A stretch of 64,000 bases of DNA from Marilutibacter spongiae. GTDB taxonomy: Bacteria; Pseudomonadota; Gammaproteobacteria; Xanthomonadales; Xanthomonadaceae. Below the pieces are notes generated by a model. The model was given only the letters and a program-made list of their open reading frames with translations. It was not told the origin of the DNA and searched no databases. The translations under genes were made by a program, and so were the position numbers. Positions 27,670-37,073 of the stretch are shown here, piece by piece; positions within the stretch are counted from its first letter, which is position 1; each line of letters opens with the position of its first letter. The DNA is taken from NCBI RefSeq assembly GCF_014145325.1, contig NZ_JACHTF010000005.1, positions 142,259-206,258 of the forward strand, written 5' to 3'.

Positions 27670-28499
27670 GACGCAGCTCCCGTGGCAGGCGCGGCGGCTT
27701 CGGTACCCGCCGCGTCGGTCGTATCAGCGTCTGCCGCAGGTGCACCGTTGCCTCCGGGCGCCGGCGCCGGGTAGGCATCCGAGCCCTCAGCCGGGGCAGC
27801 GGCGTCGGCACCGTCCGCGGCAGGCGCGGCGCCTTGCGCGTCGACGGGTGCGAGCAGCGAAGGAGCTTCCTCGCCTTCGCCACCTTCGACGGCGGCATCG
27901 CCAGTCATCGCCGCAGGCTGGTCCGGAATCCCGTCACCGTCCTCGTCGACCGGCGCGTTCGGGTTGGCAAGCTGCACCTGCAGGCTGAACTCGTAGGGCA
28001 AGCCCTTGTCCGAGCCCTTCGCTTCGATGATCGACAGGTCGGGCTTGGTCATCCAGCCAGACCCCTCCAGGTTGCGCATGTAGGTACTGACGCGTGAGTT
28101 GGACTGCGAGCGCCCGGTCAGGGTCAGGGTCTGCGCATCCTGCTTGATCGCGGTCAGGACCACGCCATCGGGGATCGTGCGGACCAGCGAGTCGAACAGG
28201 TGCACCATCTGCGAACGGTTGGCCTGCAGTTCCTCGATGACTTCCTTCCGCGCGAGCAGCTTGCCCTTCTTCCGGTCGAGTTCCTCGATCTCGGCGATCT
28301 GCTTGTCGACCTCGACGATCTGGGCCCGCAGGTAGTCGTTGCGCGTGTTCTGACCGCTGATCTGGCCGTTGTAGTAACTCACGATCAGGAAGGACACGAT
28401 GACCGCGGCGAGCGCCGAAAGCGCCGCCATGACACCGAATTCCTTCTGTCGCTGCTTGCGCCGCTCGGCGCGCCACGGGAGCAGATTGATCCTTGCCAT
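27666..28499 (-). CDS. pilN: Type IV pilus alignment protein PilN with extended C-terminal tail
   Basis: 277 residues, against about 200 in most species. The MARINLLPWRAERRKQRQKEF start is the PilN cytoplasmic signature that inserts into PilM. A membrane helix at about 23-42, a coiled coil at 52-95 and the periplasmic domain to about 180 are normal. Residues 181-277 are an extra Ala/Pro/Glu/Gly-rich tail that includes DEDGDGIPD at 185-193, a loop like the calcium sites of thrombospondin type 3 repeats. The tail would lie in the periplasm. The ATG shares one base with the pilM stop (TGATG). Confidence 0.93.
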   Translation of the reverse strand: MARINLLPWRAERRKQRQKEFGVMAALSALAAVIVSFLIVSYYNGQISGQNTRNDYLRAQIVEVDKQIAEIEELDRKKGKLLARKEVIEELQANRSQMVHLFDSLVRTIPDGVVLTAIKQDAQTLTLTGRSQSNSRVSTYMRNLEGSGWMTKPDLSIIEAKGSDKGLPYEFSLQVQLANPNAPVDEDGDGIPDQPAAMTGDAAVEGGEGEEAPSLLAPVDAQGAAPAADGADAAAPAEGSDAYPAPAPGGNGAPAADADTTDAAGTEAAAPATGAAS

Positions 28500-29557
28500 C
28501 AGTCGAAGCTCCTCAATGCCAGGCCGCAGGCGATCATGAGCGCCGGCGCGTCCTGCGCCAGGGCATGTGCCTGGACGCGCGGGCCGAGGGTCATGTTCGC
28601 GAGCGGGTTCGCGGTCACGGTCGGAACGCCGAGCTGCTCCTCCACCATCTGGGCGATGCCCGGGATCGAGGCACAACCACCGGCCAGGACGATCTGGTCG
28701 ACGCGATTGAACTCGCTACCGGCATAGAAGAACTGCAGGAGTCGGCTGACCTGTTGCGCCGTGGCTTCCTTGAAGGGCTCGAGCACCTCGACCTCGTAGC
28801 TCTCGGGAAGGCCACCCTGCCGCTTGGCCAGGCCGGCCTCCTCGTAGCTGAGGCTGTAGCGCCGCATGACTTCGTCGGTGAGCTGCTTGCCGCCGAAGAC
28901 GTTCTCGCGGTGGTAGATGCTGCGGCCCTTGCGGATGACATTGAGCGTCGTCATGGTCGCGCCGATGTCGATCAGGGCCACCAGCCCGTCGCGCGCGGCG
29001 CTGAGCTGTTCCGCCATCAGGGCGAAGGCGTTCTCGACCGCGAAGGCCTCGACGTCCATCACCCGCGGGATGAGGCCGCCCAGCTCCAGGGCAGACGCCC
29101 TGACCTCGACGTTTTCGGCGCGGGACGCGGCAAGCAGGACCTGGACCGTCTCGCTGGTCCCGGGGGTCGGTCCCAGCACCTCGAAGTCGAGGTTCACTTC
29201 CTCGATCGGATACGGGACGTAGTTGACCGCCTCCAGCTCGATGGCCGACTCCATGTCGTCGTCGTCGAGGTCGGCCTGCATCGGGATCACCTTGGTGATC
29301 ACCGACGAGCCGGCCACGGCGGCGGCGGCATGCCGGGCACGGGTCCCGGAGCGCGCGACGGCCCGCTTGATGGCTTCGCCCACCGCCTCGACTTCGACGA
29401 GGTTCTTCTCGACGACGGCGTTGGGGGGCAGAGGTTCAACCGCGTAATGGTCCACGCGATAGCGATTTCCCGACCGCGAAAGCTGCAACAGCTTCACGGC
29501 AGTCGAACTGATATCCACACCGACGAGCGCCGGCTGGCTTTTTGTGATGACACCCAC
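28499..29557 (-). CDS. pilM: Type IV pilus cytoplasmic protein PilM
   Basis: 352 residues from GTG 29557, preceded by GGGGAG six bases away; a TTG seven codons further upstream is poorer. It has an actin/FtsA-like fold: N-terminal VGVDISSTAVKLLQLSRSG phosphate-binding loop, LVALIDIGATMTTLNVIRKG and VLAGGCASIPGIAQMVEEQLG as further nucleotide-site segments. PilM binds ATP and the N-terminal peptide of PilN and connects the pilus machine to cytoplasmic ATPases. First gene of pilMNOPQ, with a promoter in the gap to mrcA. Confidence 0.95.
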   Translation of the reverse strand: MGVITKSQPALVGVDISSTAVKLLQLSRSGNRYRVDHYAVEPLPPNAVVEKNLVEVEAVGEAIKRAVARSGTRARHAAAAVAGSSVITKVIPMQADLDDDDMESAIELEAVNYVPYPIEEVNLDFEVLGPTPGTSETVQVLLAASRAENVEVRASALELGGLIPRVMDVEAFAVENAFALMAEQLSAARDGLVALIDIGATMTTLNVIRKGRSIYHRENVFGGKQLTDEVMRRYSLSYEEAGLAKRQGGLPESYEVEVLEPFKEATAQQVSRLLQFFYAGSEFNRVDQIVLAGGCASIPGIAQMVEEQLGVPTVTANPLANMTLGPRVQAHALAQDAPALMIACGLALRSFD

Positions 29558-29610
29558 GATTTTCTCCCCATACCACAAGCGCTTACGCGCACTTCGTGTG
29601 GCCCCGTCTT

Positions 29611-29638
29611 AGATAACGGACTTTTGAATGGCTGGCAA
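29611..29638 (-). promoter_or_regulatory. Putative sigma-70 promoter of pilMNOPQ
   Basis: On the minus strand TTGCCA (29638-29633) and TTATCT (29616-29611) are separated by 16 bases and lie about 55 bases before the pilM GTG. The area is locally A/T-richer than the surroundings. Confidence 0.45.
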
Positions 29639-29772
29639 CCACTTCGTGCGGAAATTGCCCCTCCCCGTCACTTTAACCCCGTGTCGATCCATCTGGAAGC
29701 CCGGTTTTCGCCCCCGACCGGCCCCTTCCCCCCTGGACCCACCCCTGCCGCCCCCGGGGGCGGCACACCTCT

Positions 29773-29778
29773 TATACT
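29773..29778 (+). promoter_or_regulatory. Putative -10 element of mrcA
   Basis: TATACT in an otherwise C/G-rich leader, 39 bases before the mrcA ATG. No clear -35 hexamer is seen at the right distance, so the call rests on the -10 alone. Confidence 0.35.
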
Positions 29779-29816
29779 GCCCGTTCTTGAAGACAGAAAC
29801 CCGGAACCGGATCTAG

Positions 29817-32336
29817 ATGTCACGAATTCGACGCTTGCTGCGCTGGGCGCTGGTCGCCCTCGTGGGCGCAGCGGTGCTGGGCGCCATCGCCCTGGGCACC
29901 TTGTACTACGTGATCGTCCCCAAGCTGCCGGATGTGGAGACCCTCCGCACCGTCGAACTGCAGGAACCCATGTACGTCTATACCCGCGACGGGCGCCTGA
30001 TGGCCCAGTTCGGGGAGATGCGCCGGTCGCCGGTCACCATCGCCGAGGTACCCAAGCGCCTCAAGGACGCCTTCATCGCAACCGAGGACGCCCGCTTCTA
30101 CGAGCACCACGGCGTCGACTACAAGGGCGTGGCGCGGGCCGTGTGGCTGCTGGCGACCACCGACGACAAGCGCGTGCCCGGCGGGTCGACCATCACCCAG
30201 CAGGTCGCCCGGCAGTTCTTCCTGGACTCCGAGTACAGCTACATGCGCAAACTGCGCGAGATGCTGCTGGCCATGCGGATGGAGCGGGAACTGAGCAAGG
30301 ACGAGATCCTGGAGCTCTACCTCAACAAGAGCTTCTTCGGGCACCGCAACTACGGCGTCGGCGCGGCGGCCCAGTTCTACTACGGCAAGCCCCTCGCCGA
30401 GCTCGACCTCGACGAGATGGCCTCGCTGGCCGGCATCCCCAAGTTCCCCTCCAGCGGCAACCCGCTGAGCAACCCCGAGCGCGCCCGCGAGCGTCGCGAC
30501 TACATCCTGCAGCGCATGGGCGACCTGGGCTTCGCCAGTGCCACCGAGGTCGCCGCCGCGAAGGCGGTGCCGATGCACGCAGCACCGCACGAGCCGCCGA
30601 TCGAGGTCTACGCGCCCTACATCGCCGAGATGGTGCGCCAGGAAATGGTCGCCCGCTTCGGCGCCGAGGCCCTCACCCAGGGCTACAAGGTCACCACCAC
30701 CATCGATCCGACCCTGCAGGCCGCGGCCGACAAGGCCCTGCGCGACGGCCTGCTGACCTACGACGTCCGCCATGGCTGGCACGGCGTCGAGCAGCACTTC
30801 GAGCTGGCCCCGGGCGAGGACGCCGCCACTGCCGGCAAGCGCCTGGCGGACATCCCGGCCCAGGCCAACCTGCTCCCGGCCGTGGTCGTGGGCGTGGAAG
30901 GCGGCCGCGCCGAGCTGGCGCTGAGCGACGGGCGCGTGGTGGAGGTCACCAAGAAGAACAGCTTCGCCTCGCGCGACCCGGCCACGCTGCTCAAGCGCGG
31001 CGACCAGGTCCGGCTCCGGGCCACCGTGGAGGCGCCCGAGGCGAGCGCCGAGGTGCCGGAGGGCGAAGCGCTGCCCTTGCCGCCCGGGAAGACGAGCTAC
31101 GCGCTGAGCCAGTTGCCGCGCGCCCAGGCCGCGCTGGTCTCGATGGACCCGTCCAATGGCGCCCTGCGCGCACTCTCGGGCGGCTTCAGCTTCGCCGGCA
31201 ACGAGTTCAACCGCGCCACCCAGGCACGTCGCCAACCCGGTTCGAGCTTCAAGCCCTTCGTCTACGCCGCGGCGATGGAGCGCGGCTACAACCCGGCCTC
31301 GATCGTGCTCGACGCCCCGGTCGTGTTCAAGCAGCGCAACGGCAAGGTCTGGCGGCCGCAGAACTCCAGCGGCAACTTCGCCGGGCCGATGCGCCTGCGC
31401 GAGGCACTGGTGCAGTCGCGCAACCTGGTGTCGGTACGCCTGCTCGATGCGATCGGCGTCGACTTCGCGCGCGACTACATCAGCAAGTTCGGCTTCGAGA
31501 AGGACCAGCTCCCGCCCAACCTCTCCATGTCGCTGGGCACCGCGTCGCTGACGCCGCTCTCGGTTGCGCGGGGCTACGCGGTCTTCGCCAATGGCGGCTT
31601 CCGGGTCGACCCCTGGTTCATCGATACCGTCCGCGATCGCAACGACGCCGTGCTTTTCCAGGAGAACCCGCCCACCGCCTGCCTGAGCTGCAGCGTCAGC
31701 GGCCGCGCCTCGAGCGTGCGCCATGTCGTCGACGGGTTCAACCTCGGCCCGGTCGCGGCGCCGGCACCGGCGGCCCCGACCCCCGAGCCCGAGCCGCAGG
31801 CGCCGGAACAGCCCCGGCTGGCGGCCGACGGCACGCCGCTGGAAACGGTCGACGCGCCGCGGGTGATCGACAACCGGGTCGCCTACCAGGTGATCTCGAT
31901 GCTGCGCGACGTGGTCCTGCGCGGCACCGGCACGGCGGCCAAGGTGCTCGGCCGCGAGGACATCGGCGGCAAGACCGGCTCGACCAACGACTACCGCGAC
32001 GCATGGTTCTCCGGCGTCGGTGGCCAGTTCGTCACCACCGTATGGGTGGGGCGCGACAACTTCCAGTCGCTGGGTCGCGGCGAATACGGCGGCCGCGCCG
32101 CGCTGCCGATCTGGATCGACTACATGCGGGTGGCGACGAAGGACCAGCCGATCACCCCCAACCTGCCGCCAGCGGACATGGTCAAGGTCTCGGTGTCTGC
32201 CGACGGCCGGCTGCTGCCCGACGGCAGCGGCGGGGTGACCGAGTGGGTCAAGACCGAGGACCTGGAACGCATGCAGACCTACGTCCAGTACGACGACGAC
32301 AGCGTGCCGGCGGAAGAGTCCTTCGACATTTTCTGA
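29817..32336 (+). CDS. mrcA: Penicillin-binding protein 1A (bifunctional)
   Basis: 839 residues. Membrane anchor at about 8-35. The glycosyltransferase GT51 domain has [15 protein letters not shown] and [15 protein letters not shown]. An OB-like linker domain follows, then the transpeptidase with S476-S-F-K479 (QPGSSFKPF), SRN and K719-T-G. It polymerises and cross-links peptidoglycan from the inner membrane outward. The C-terminal 50 residues ([24 protein letters not shown]) are acidic and lack other domains. It is divergent from pilMNOPQ, a conserved arrangement in Pseudomonas and Xanthomonas relatives. The start follows a poor ribosome binding site. Confidence 0.96.
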   Translation: MSRIRRLLRWALVALVGAAVLGAIALGTLYYVIVPKLPDVETLRTVELQEPMYVYTRDGRLMAQFGEMRRSPVTIAEVPKRLKDAFIATEDARFYEHHGVDYKGVARAVWLLATTDDKRVPGGSTITQQVARQFFLDSEYSYMRKLREMLLAMRMERELSKDEILELYLNKSFFGHRNYGVGAAAQFYYGKPLAELDLDEMASLAGIPKFPSSGNPLSNPERARERRDYILQRMGDLGFASATEVAAAKAVPMHAAPHEPPIEVYAPYIAEMVRQEMVARFGAEALTQGYKVTTTIDPTLQAAADKALRDGLLTYDVRHGWHGVEQHFELAPGEDAATAGKRLADIPAQANLLPAVVVGVEGGRAELALSDGRVVEVTKKNSFASRDPATLLKRGDQVRLRATVEAPEASAEVPEGEALPLPPGKTSYALSQLPRAQAALVSMDPSNGALRALSGGFSFAGNEFNRATQARRQPGSSFKPFVYAAAMERGYNPASIVLDAPVVFKQRNGKVWRPQNSSGNFAGPMRLREALVQSRNLVSVRLLDAIGVDFARDYISKFGFEKDQLPPNLSMSLGTASLTPLSVARGYAVFANGGFRVDPWFIDTVRDRNDAVLFQENPPTACLSCSVSGRASSVRHVVDGFNLGPVAAPAPAAPTPEPEPQAPEQPRLAADGTPLETVDAPRVIDNRVAYQVISMLRDVVLRGTGTAAKVLGREDIGGKTGSTNDYRDAWFSGVGGQFVTTVWVGRDNFQSLGRGEYGGRAALPIWIDYMRVATKDQPITPNLPPADMVKVSVSADGRLLPDGSGGVTEWVKTEDLERMQTYVQYDDDSVPAEESFDIF

Positions 32337-32352
32337 ACGCCGGCATGACGGT

Positions 32353-32384
32353 GCGTGGCCGTACCCGGTCCGGGCCGGCCACGC
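32353..32384 (+). terminator. Probable terminator of mrcA
   Basis: GCGTGGCC and GGCCACGC form an 8-bp stem that encloses a smaller CCCG/CGGG hairpin; CTTTCC follows. It lies 17 bases after the mrcA stop. Confidence 0.5.
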
Positions 32385-32485
32385 CTTTCCCCTGTCGCGA
32401 AGGGCGTGATAGCGTTGTCCCGTCGGCCCCTCGGCCGACCTCGGCGGCTCCCGGCCGCCCGAGCCGTGCCGCTGCGGAGGTTCCC

Positions 32486-33154
32486 ATGCCCCACGCCCGA
32501 CAGCACGCGCATGCCCACCAGCATGCCCAGACCCGTACCCGCGAACGCCGGCACCGCCTGGCCCACGAGGCCGCGCGACTGATGGCCGAGGGCGGCATCC
32601 GCGACTACCACCAGGCCAAGCTGAAGGCCGCGCATCGCCTGGGCATCCACGACGACGCCTCCCTGCCCCGCAACCGCGAGATCGAGAACGCCCTGCGCGA
32701 ATACCAGCGTCTGTTCCAGCCCGACAACCGGGTGGCCCTGCGCGAACGACGCGAGGCGGCGGTGCACGCCCTGGCCTTCTTCGCCGCCTTCGCACCGCGC
32801 CTCGTGGGGCCGGTCCTGGAGGGCACGGCCGACGCCCACAGTCCGGTCTGCCTGCACCTGCACGACGACGATCCGGACGCCGTGGCCCGCTTCCTGCAGC
32901 AGCACCGCATCCCCGCCGAATCACGCAGCCGGCATCTTCGGCTGGACCGCGAGCGCGAAGGCGACTTCCCGGTCTGGGTGTTCGCCGCCGACGCCATCAG
33001 CTTCGACCTGACCGTGCTGCCACGGGCCGTGTTGCGGCAGGCGCCGCTGTCCGGGATCGACGAGCGGCCAATGGCGCGCGCCTCGGCCAGCCACGTCGAA
33101 CAGTTGCTGGCGGACGTCGACGCCGGGGACGGCATCCCCGCCAGGCCCGCCTGA
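32486..33154 (+). CDS. Conserved hypothetical protein, nucleotidyltransferase-like
   Basis: 222 residues after a good GGAGG ribosome site. The first 40 residues are His/Arg-rich (MPHARQHAHAHQHAQ). A helical region RLMAEGGIRDYHQAKLKAAHRLGIHDDASLPRNREIENALREYQRLF follows. The C-terminal half, RLVGPVLEGTADAHSPVCLHLHDDDPDAVARFL, looks like a nucleotidyltransferase-type core (G-x-LEGT, then D-x-H/S-x-V-x-L-H), though the usual paired aspartates are not clear. I recall uncharacterised homologues in Xanthomonadaceae; no function is known. It is probably monocistronic. Confidence 0.7.
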   Translation: MPHARQHAHAHQHAQTRTRERRHRLAHEAARLMAEGGIRDYHQAKLKAAHRLGIHDDASLPRNREIENALREYQRLFQPDNRVALRERREAAVHALAFFAAFAPRLVGPVLEGTADAHSPVCLHLHDDDPDAVARFLQQHRIPAESRSRHLRLDREREGDFPVWVFAADAISFDLTVLPRAVLRQAPLSGIDERPMARASASHVEQLLADVDAGDGIPARPA

Positions 33155-33229
33155 CCGGCGGAGCGTGTCCGCCCGGAGCCGGGCGCCGCGTTGCCCCCAA
33201 TGACTCCTTAGCCATGCCGGGGCCATGTC

Positions 33230-34060
33230 GTGGACGCGCAGCTGGTCTGTCGCCTGATGGAACTGCCGGGCGCCCGGCTGCTCGCGCGCCCGGCCTACCG
33301 GCGTTACTTCCAGCGCCCCTACCGGCACGGCAACATCTATTTCGGGATCTACAAAAGCCATGCCGACGCCCTGCGCGCCGCCGTGGCCTTCGGATCCGAA
33401 CGCCTGCCCCCGACCTACGACGTGGCCGACGCCGCGCGGATGTACCGCACCCAGCTCCGGCAGCTGCGAAGTTGCGACTATGCCGCGCTGCTGTGGCTGG
33501 AGCACGCGATGGCCGAAGGCGCTCGGCGGATCTTCGACCTGGGCGGGCACATCGGCCTGGCGTACTACGGCTTCGGGCGGCGGGTCGCCCTCCCCGACGA
33601 CCTCGACTGGTGCGTGCACGACCTGGGTGCGGTGATGGCCGCCGGCCGCGACTGGGCCGCGGGCCACGACCCTGCCAGGCGCCTGCGCTTTTCCGGTTCG
33701 CCGCGCGACGCGGACGGCAGCGACCTGCTGATCTGCAGCGGCGCGCTGCAGTACCTGGACTATGCCTTGCCGGACCTGCTGGCCGGCCTCCACGCCGCGC
33801 CACGGCATGTGCTGGTGAACCTGTCGCCGATCCATCCCGAGCAAGGTTTCTTCACCCTTCAGAACCTGGGCATCGCGGTCTGCCCCTACCGGGTCGTGGG
33901 CCTGCCGGACTTCCGGGCACGCATGGAAGGGCTGGGCTACGCCCTCCACGACCACTGGGAGCTTCCGGAACGCCAGCTGCGCGTGCCGTTCGCGCCCTCG
34001 CACCGGCTGGACCATTACTCGGGGCTCTATTTCAGGCGTCCTGCGCCGACACGGCACTGA
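33230..34060 (+). CDS. Putative methyltransferase, TIGR04325-like
   Basis: 276 residues from a GTG start. IYKSHADALRA opens the protein and RRIFDLGGHIGLAYYGF, with D-L-G-G-H-I-G, is the SAM-binding loop in the TIGR04325 form. LDWCVHDLGAVMAAGRDWA, then DLLICSGALQYLDYALPDLL and HVLVNLSPIH follow as in this family. Such proteins are often found in polysaccharide clusters, but here it is alone, so the acceptor is unknown. No signal peptide is seen. Alternative starts further in would cut the IYFGIYKS segment. Confidence 0.72.
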   Translation: MDAQLVCRLMELPGARLLARPAYRRYFQRPYRHGNIYFGIYKSHADALRAAVAFGSERLPPTYDVADAARMYRTQLRQLRSCDYAALLWLEHAMAEGARRIFDLGGHIGLAYYGFGRRVALPDDLDWCVHDLGAVMAAGRDWAAGHDPARRLRFSGSPRDADGSDLLICSGALQYLDYALPDLLAGLHAAPRHVLVNLSPIHPEQGFFTLQNLGIAVCPYRVVGLPDFRARMEGLGYALHDHWELPERQLRVPFAPSHRLDHYSGLYFRRPAPTRH

Positions 34061-34102
34061 GTGCGCCACGCTGCGGGGTGCGGGCCCTGCCCCGAAAACG
34101 AC

Positions 34103-34126
34103 GACGCCCCGCGAAGGCGGGGCGTC
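34103..34126 (-). terminator. Terminator of gltA
   Basis: GACGCCCCGC-GAAG-GCGGGGCGTC, a 10-bp perfect stem with GNRA-like loop, followed on the minus strand by GTCGTTTTCG. It lies 25 bases beyond the gltA stop. Confidence 0.85.
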
Positions 34127-34150
34127 GGGTCCGGTCCGGCGGTTGCCGGA

Positions 34151-35455
34151 TCAGCGCTTGTCGGCGTCGACGTAGTCGCGCGATGCCGAGCCGGTGTAGA
34201 TCTGGCGCGGACGGCCGATCTTGTTCTCGGGGTCTTCCTGCTGCTCCAGCCAGTGCGCGACCCAGCCGGCGGTGCGGCCGATGGCGAACATGACCGTGAA
34301 CATCTCGGTCGGGATCTTCAGCGCCTTGTAGATGATGCCGCTGTAGAAATCGACGTTGGGATAGAGCTTGCGCTGCACGAAGTAGTCGTCCTTCAGCGCG
34401 GCCTCCTCCAGCTTCAGCGCCACGTCCAGCAGGGGATCGTTGACGCCCAGTTCGCCGAGGACCTTATGGGTCATCTCGCGGATGATCTTCGCGCGCGGAT
34501 CGAAGTTCTTGTAGACGCGATGGCCGAAGCCCATCAGGCGGAAGCTGTCGTTCTTGTCCTTGGCCCTGGCGACGGCCGCGTCGACCTTGTCCGGGGTGCC
34601 GATCTCGGCCAGCATCTTCAGCACGGCCTCGTTGGCGCCGCCGTGGGCGGGACCCCACAGCGCGGTGATGCCCGCGGCGACCGACGCATACGGATTGGCA
34701 CCGGTCGAGCCGACCAGGCGCACCGTCGAGGTCGAGGCGTTCTGCTCGTGGTCCGCGTGCAGGATGAAGAGCAGGTCGAGCGCCTTGGCGACGACCGGGT
34801 TCATCTCCAGCGGTTCGCTGGGCACCTCGAACATCATGTGCAGGAAGCGGTTGACGTAGTCGAGGTTGTTGCGCGGGAAGCGGATCGGCCAGCCGATCGA
34901 GTAGCGGTAGGCGGCGGCGGCCAGGGTCGGCATCTTCGCCAGCAGGCGGATCGCCGCGAGGCGGCGCTGCTCGGGGTCTTCGAGGTCGAGCGTGTCGTGG
35001 TAGAACGCCGACAGCGAGGCCGTGGTGCCGGCCAGCATGGCCATCGGGTGGGCGTCGTACTGGAAGCCCTGGAAGAAGTTCTTCAGGCGCTCGTGCATCA
35101 TCGTGTGATGCGTGACTTCGTGCTCGAACGCGCTGAACTCGGCCGGGGTCGGCAGCTCGCCGTTCATCAGCAGGTAGGCGACTTCGAGGAAGCTGGACTT
35201 CTCGGCCAGCTGCTCGATCGGGTAACCGCGGTACAGCAGCACGCCGGCGTCGCCGTCGATGTAGGTGATCGCCGACTTGCAGCTCGCGGTCGCGGTGAAG
35301 CCCGGGTCGTAGGTGAAGCAGCCGGTTTCCTTCGGCAGGCGGGCGATGTCGATGCACGGCGCACCCAGGGTCGGATGCTGCACGGGCAGGACGACGTTCT
35401 TGTCGCCGGCGGCAAGGGTGACCTCGCTCAGGCCAGACTTGTTCGAATCGGACAC
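34151..35455 (-). CDS. gltA: Citrate synthase
   Basis: 434 residues from GTG 35455, chosen because GAGGAGT lies just upstream and the sequence before it is unlike the family. It condenses acetyl-CoA and oxaloacetate at the entry of the TCA cycle. Catalytic residues are visible: His in [15 protein letters not shown], His in [15 protein letters not shown], and Asp in [13 protein letters not shown]. The N-terminal domain with CFTYDPGF marks the type II, NADH-sensitive hexameric enzyme of Gram-negatives. It is monocistronic. A GATAAT -10-like element lies about 100 bases upstream on the minus strand. Confidence 0.97.
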   Translation of the reverse strand: MSDSNKSGLSEVTLAAGDKNVVLPVQHPTLGAPCIDIARLPKETGCFTYDPGFTATASCKSAITYIDGDAGVLLYRGYPIEQLAEKSSFLEVAYLLMNGELPTPAEFSAFEHEVTHHTMMHERLKNFFQGFQYDAHPMAMLAGTTASLSAFYHDTLDLEDPEQRRLAAIRLLAKMPTLAAAAYRYSIGWPIRFPRNNLDYVNRFLHMMFEVPSEPLEMNPVVAKALDLLFILHADHEQNASTSTVRLVGSTGANPYASVAAGITALWGPAHGGANEAVLKMLAEIGTPDKVDAAVARAKDKNDSFRLMGFGHRVYKNFDPRAKIIREMTHKVLGELGVNDPLLDVALKLEEAALKDDYFVQRKLYPNVDFYSGIIYKALKIPTEMFTVMFAIGRTAGWVAHWLEQQEDPENKIGRPRQIYTGSASRDYVDADKR

Positions 35456-35672
35456 GGAACACTCCTCATGTCGACGTGCGGACGCAGGGCCGCGCACGGA
35501 TGGGGGGACAGGGATCGCGAAGCGCCCCCGGGGGAGCGGCCTGCAACCTGCTGATTATCGCATACGGGCCCGGCAACGGCCCCCGGACCAAAGGACCAGG
35601 CCCGGCGCACCCGGCCGCCGCCGACCGCCATACGGCGAGCGCGCGACAGGTACGGACGCGATGCCAGAAACG

Positions 35673-35700
35673 ACAACGGCCGCCTTTCGGCAGCCGTTGT
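35673..35700 (-). terminator. Terminator of rpmE2
   Basis: ACAACGGC and GCCGTTGT pair, with an inner GCC-TTTC-GGC hairpin separated by one mismatch. The minus strand continues CGTTTCTGG. It is 23 bases after the L31 stop. Confidence 0.75.
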
Positions 35701-35722
35701 GCGGACACACGCGTTGAAGCGC

Positions 35723-35968
35723 TTACTTCTTCGCGTAGCGGTTGCGGAACTTGTCGATGCGACCGCTGGTATCCATGATCTTGTGCTTGCCCGTGTAGAA
35801 CGGGTGCGACGCCGACGAGATGTCGACCTTGATCAAGGGGTATTCGTTGCCGTCGTCGAACTTCACCGTCTCCTTGCTGTCGAGGGTGGAACGAGTCAGG
35901 AACTGGAAGTCGGTGGTCACGTCTTGGAACACGACTTCGCGGTATTCGGGATGGATGCCGGCCTTCAT
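35723..35968 (-). CDS. rpmE2: 50S ribosomal protein L31 type B
   Basis: 81 residues, [17 protein letters not shown] at the start and [24 protein letters not shown] at the end. There is no cysteine, so it is the zinc-independent C- (type B) paralogue, with the extra middle segment that distinguishes it from zinc-binding RpmE. In many bacteria the type B gene is induced by zinc limitation through Zur; the leader here shows no Zur-like palindrome that I can recognise. A single gene, with its own terminator. Confidence 0.95.
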   Translation of the reverse strand: MKAGIHPEYREVVFQDVTTDFQFLTRSTLDSKETVKFDDGNEYPLIKVDISSASHPFYTGKHKIMDTSGRIDKFRNRYAKK

Positions 35969-36071
35969 GGCACTCACCAATCGGTATCGGAGGGAAGCAG
36001 CGCAGTATAGCGGCGGTTTTCTCCGCAGGCAAGTCCGGGGGCCGGCGCGGTTGCCGGCCCCGCGCATCCGT

Positions 36072-37010
36072 TCAGTCGCCCGCGCCGACCGCGCCGCGCA
36101 CCTGGACCTCGAAGTCCGCCTGGTCGAAGCGCATCAGGATCCGGACATTGTCCGGCCGGCCGCCCTGCCGGCGCCAGTCGACCACGGTGGCGCCCCGACT
36201 GTGGCGCCCCTCCAGGGCCACGGCCATGGGCCGTGCCTCCACCCGTTGCGCCGCATCGGGACGCAGCACCCAGGCCATCGCCAGTGCGTCGGCACAGAAC
36301 CAGCGGTCGCCGCGGCGATCGGCCGACCACTCACGGGTCTGGCGCGAGATGGCATCGTAGAAGCGGGCCTTGTCGGTGTCGGCCGACAGCCAGCGGCCCA
36401 CCTCGGCGTGGTCGAGGCTGTGCGCGACGGTGGCCTCCCAGTCGGCCAGGTCGGTCATCGGGAACGCCTCGAAGACGATGTGCGCCGCCTCCGGGTCGAA
36501 GTGGATGTTGAACTCGGCCGCCGGGGTGATGTTGCCCTGCGAGGTCACCGCCCCGCCCATGACCACGAAACGCGCCACGCGCGACGGCAACGTGGGGTCG
36601 AGCCGGAGCGCCAGCGCGATGTTGGTCAGCGGTCCCAGCGCGACCAGCACCAGGCGACCGGCATGCTGGTGGGACAGACGCAGGATCGCGAGGGCGGCAT
36701 GCTCGGCCTCCGCCTGCCGGGGCGACGGCGCGTAGCCGGTATCGCCCAGGCCATCGGCACCGTGCACGTCGGCCGCGTCCGGCGCGGGATGCAACAACGG
36801 CGTCGGGCAACCGGCGAACACCGGCACTTCGACGCCCGCGACTTCGCACACCTTCAGCGCATTGCGGACGGTGTGGTCCAGGCCGACGTTGCCGGCGGCG
36901 ATGGTCAGGCCCACGACCTCATGGCCGGGATCGTTGAATGCCATGAGCAGGGCGAGGGCGTCGTCGACGCCCGGGTCGGTATCAATCAGGAGTGGGATCT
37001 TGTTCGTCAT
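36072..37010 (-). CDS. Inosine-uridine-preferring nucleoside hydrolase
   Basis: 312 residues. The calcium-binding motif [19 protein letters not shown] at 7-25 is diagnostic, and [17 protein letters not shown] and the late [10 protein letters not shown] segment (with the catalytic-side histidine) are typical. The enzyme cleaves the N-glycosidic bond of nucleosides for purine/pyrimidine salvage; substrate range is not predictable. It is just downstream of recG on the same strand (63 bases), possibly co-transcribed. Confidence 0.92.
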   Translation of the reverse strand: MTNKIPLLIDTDPGVDDALALLMAFNDPGHEVVGLTIAAGNVGLDHTVRNALKVCEVAGVEVPVFAGCPTPLLHPAPDAADVHGADGLGDTGYAPSPRQAEAEHAALAILRLSHQHAGRLVLVALGPLTNIALALRLDPTLPSRVARFVVMGGAVTSQGNITPAAEFNIHFDPEAAHIVFEAFPMTDLADWEATVAHSLDHAEVGRWLSADTDKARFYDAISRQTREWSADRRGDRWFCADALAMAWVLRPDAAQRVEARPMAVALEGRHSRGATVVDWRRQGGRPDNVRILMRFDQADFEVQVRGAVGAGD

Positions 37011-37073
37011 GGACCGAGTATGCCCATGCGCGGCGATGCCTGCATGGCACGCCGGGAATCGCGTCGACGCGGA

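Noticed and set aside
28493..32485. A plus-strand open frame running through pilM and mrcA into the hypothetical gene at 32486
   Set aside because: Only the part after ATG 32486 has a ribosome site and protein-like composition; the remainder is the third-position shadow of pilM and mrcA.
35456..35722. Riboswitch in front of gltA
   Set aside because: No conserved aptamer-like pattern seen; the region holds the rpmE2 terminator and a -10-like GATAAT only.
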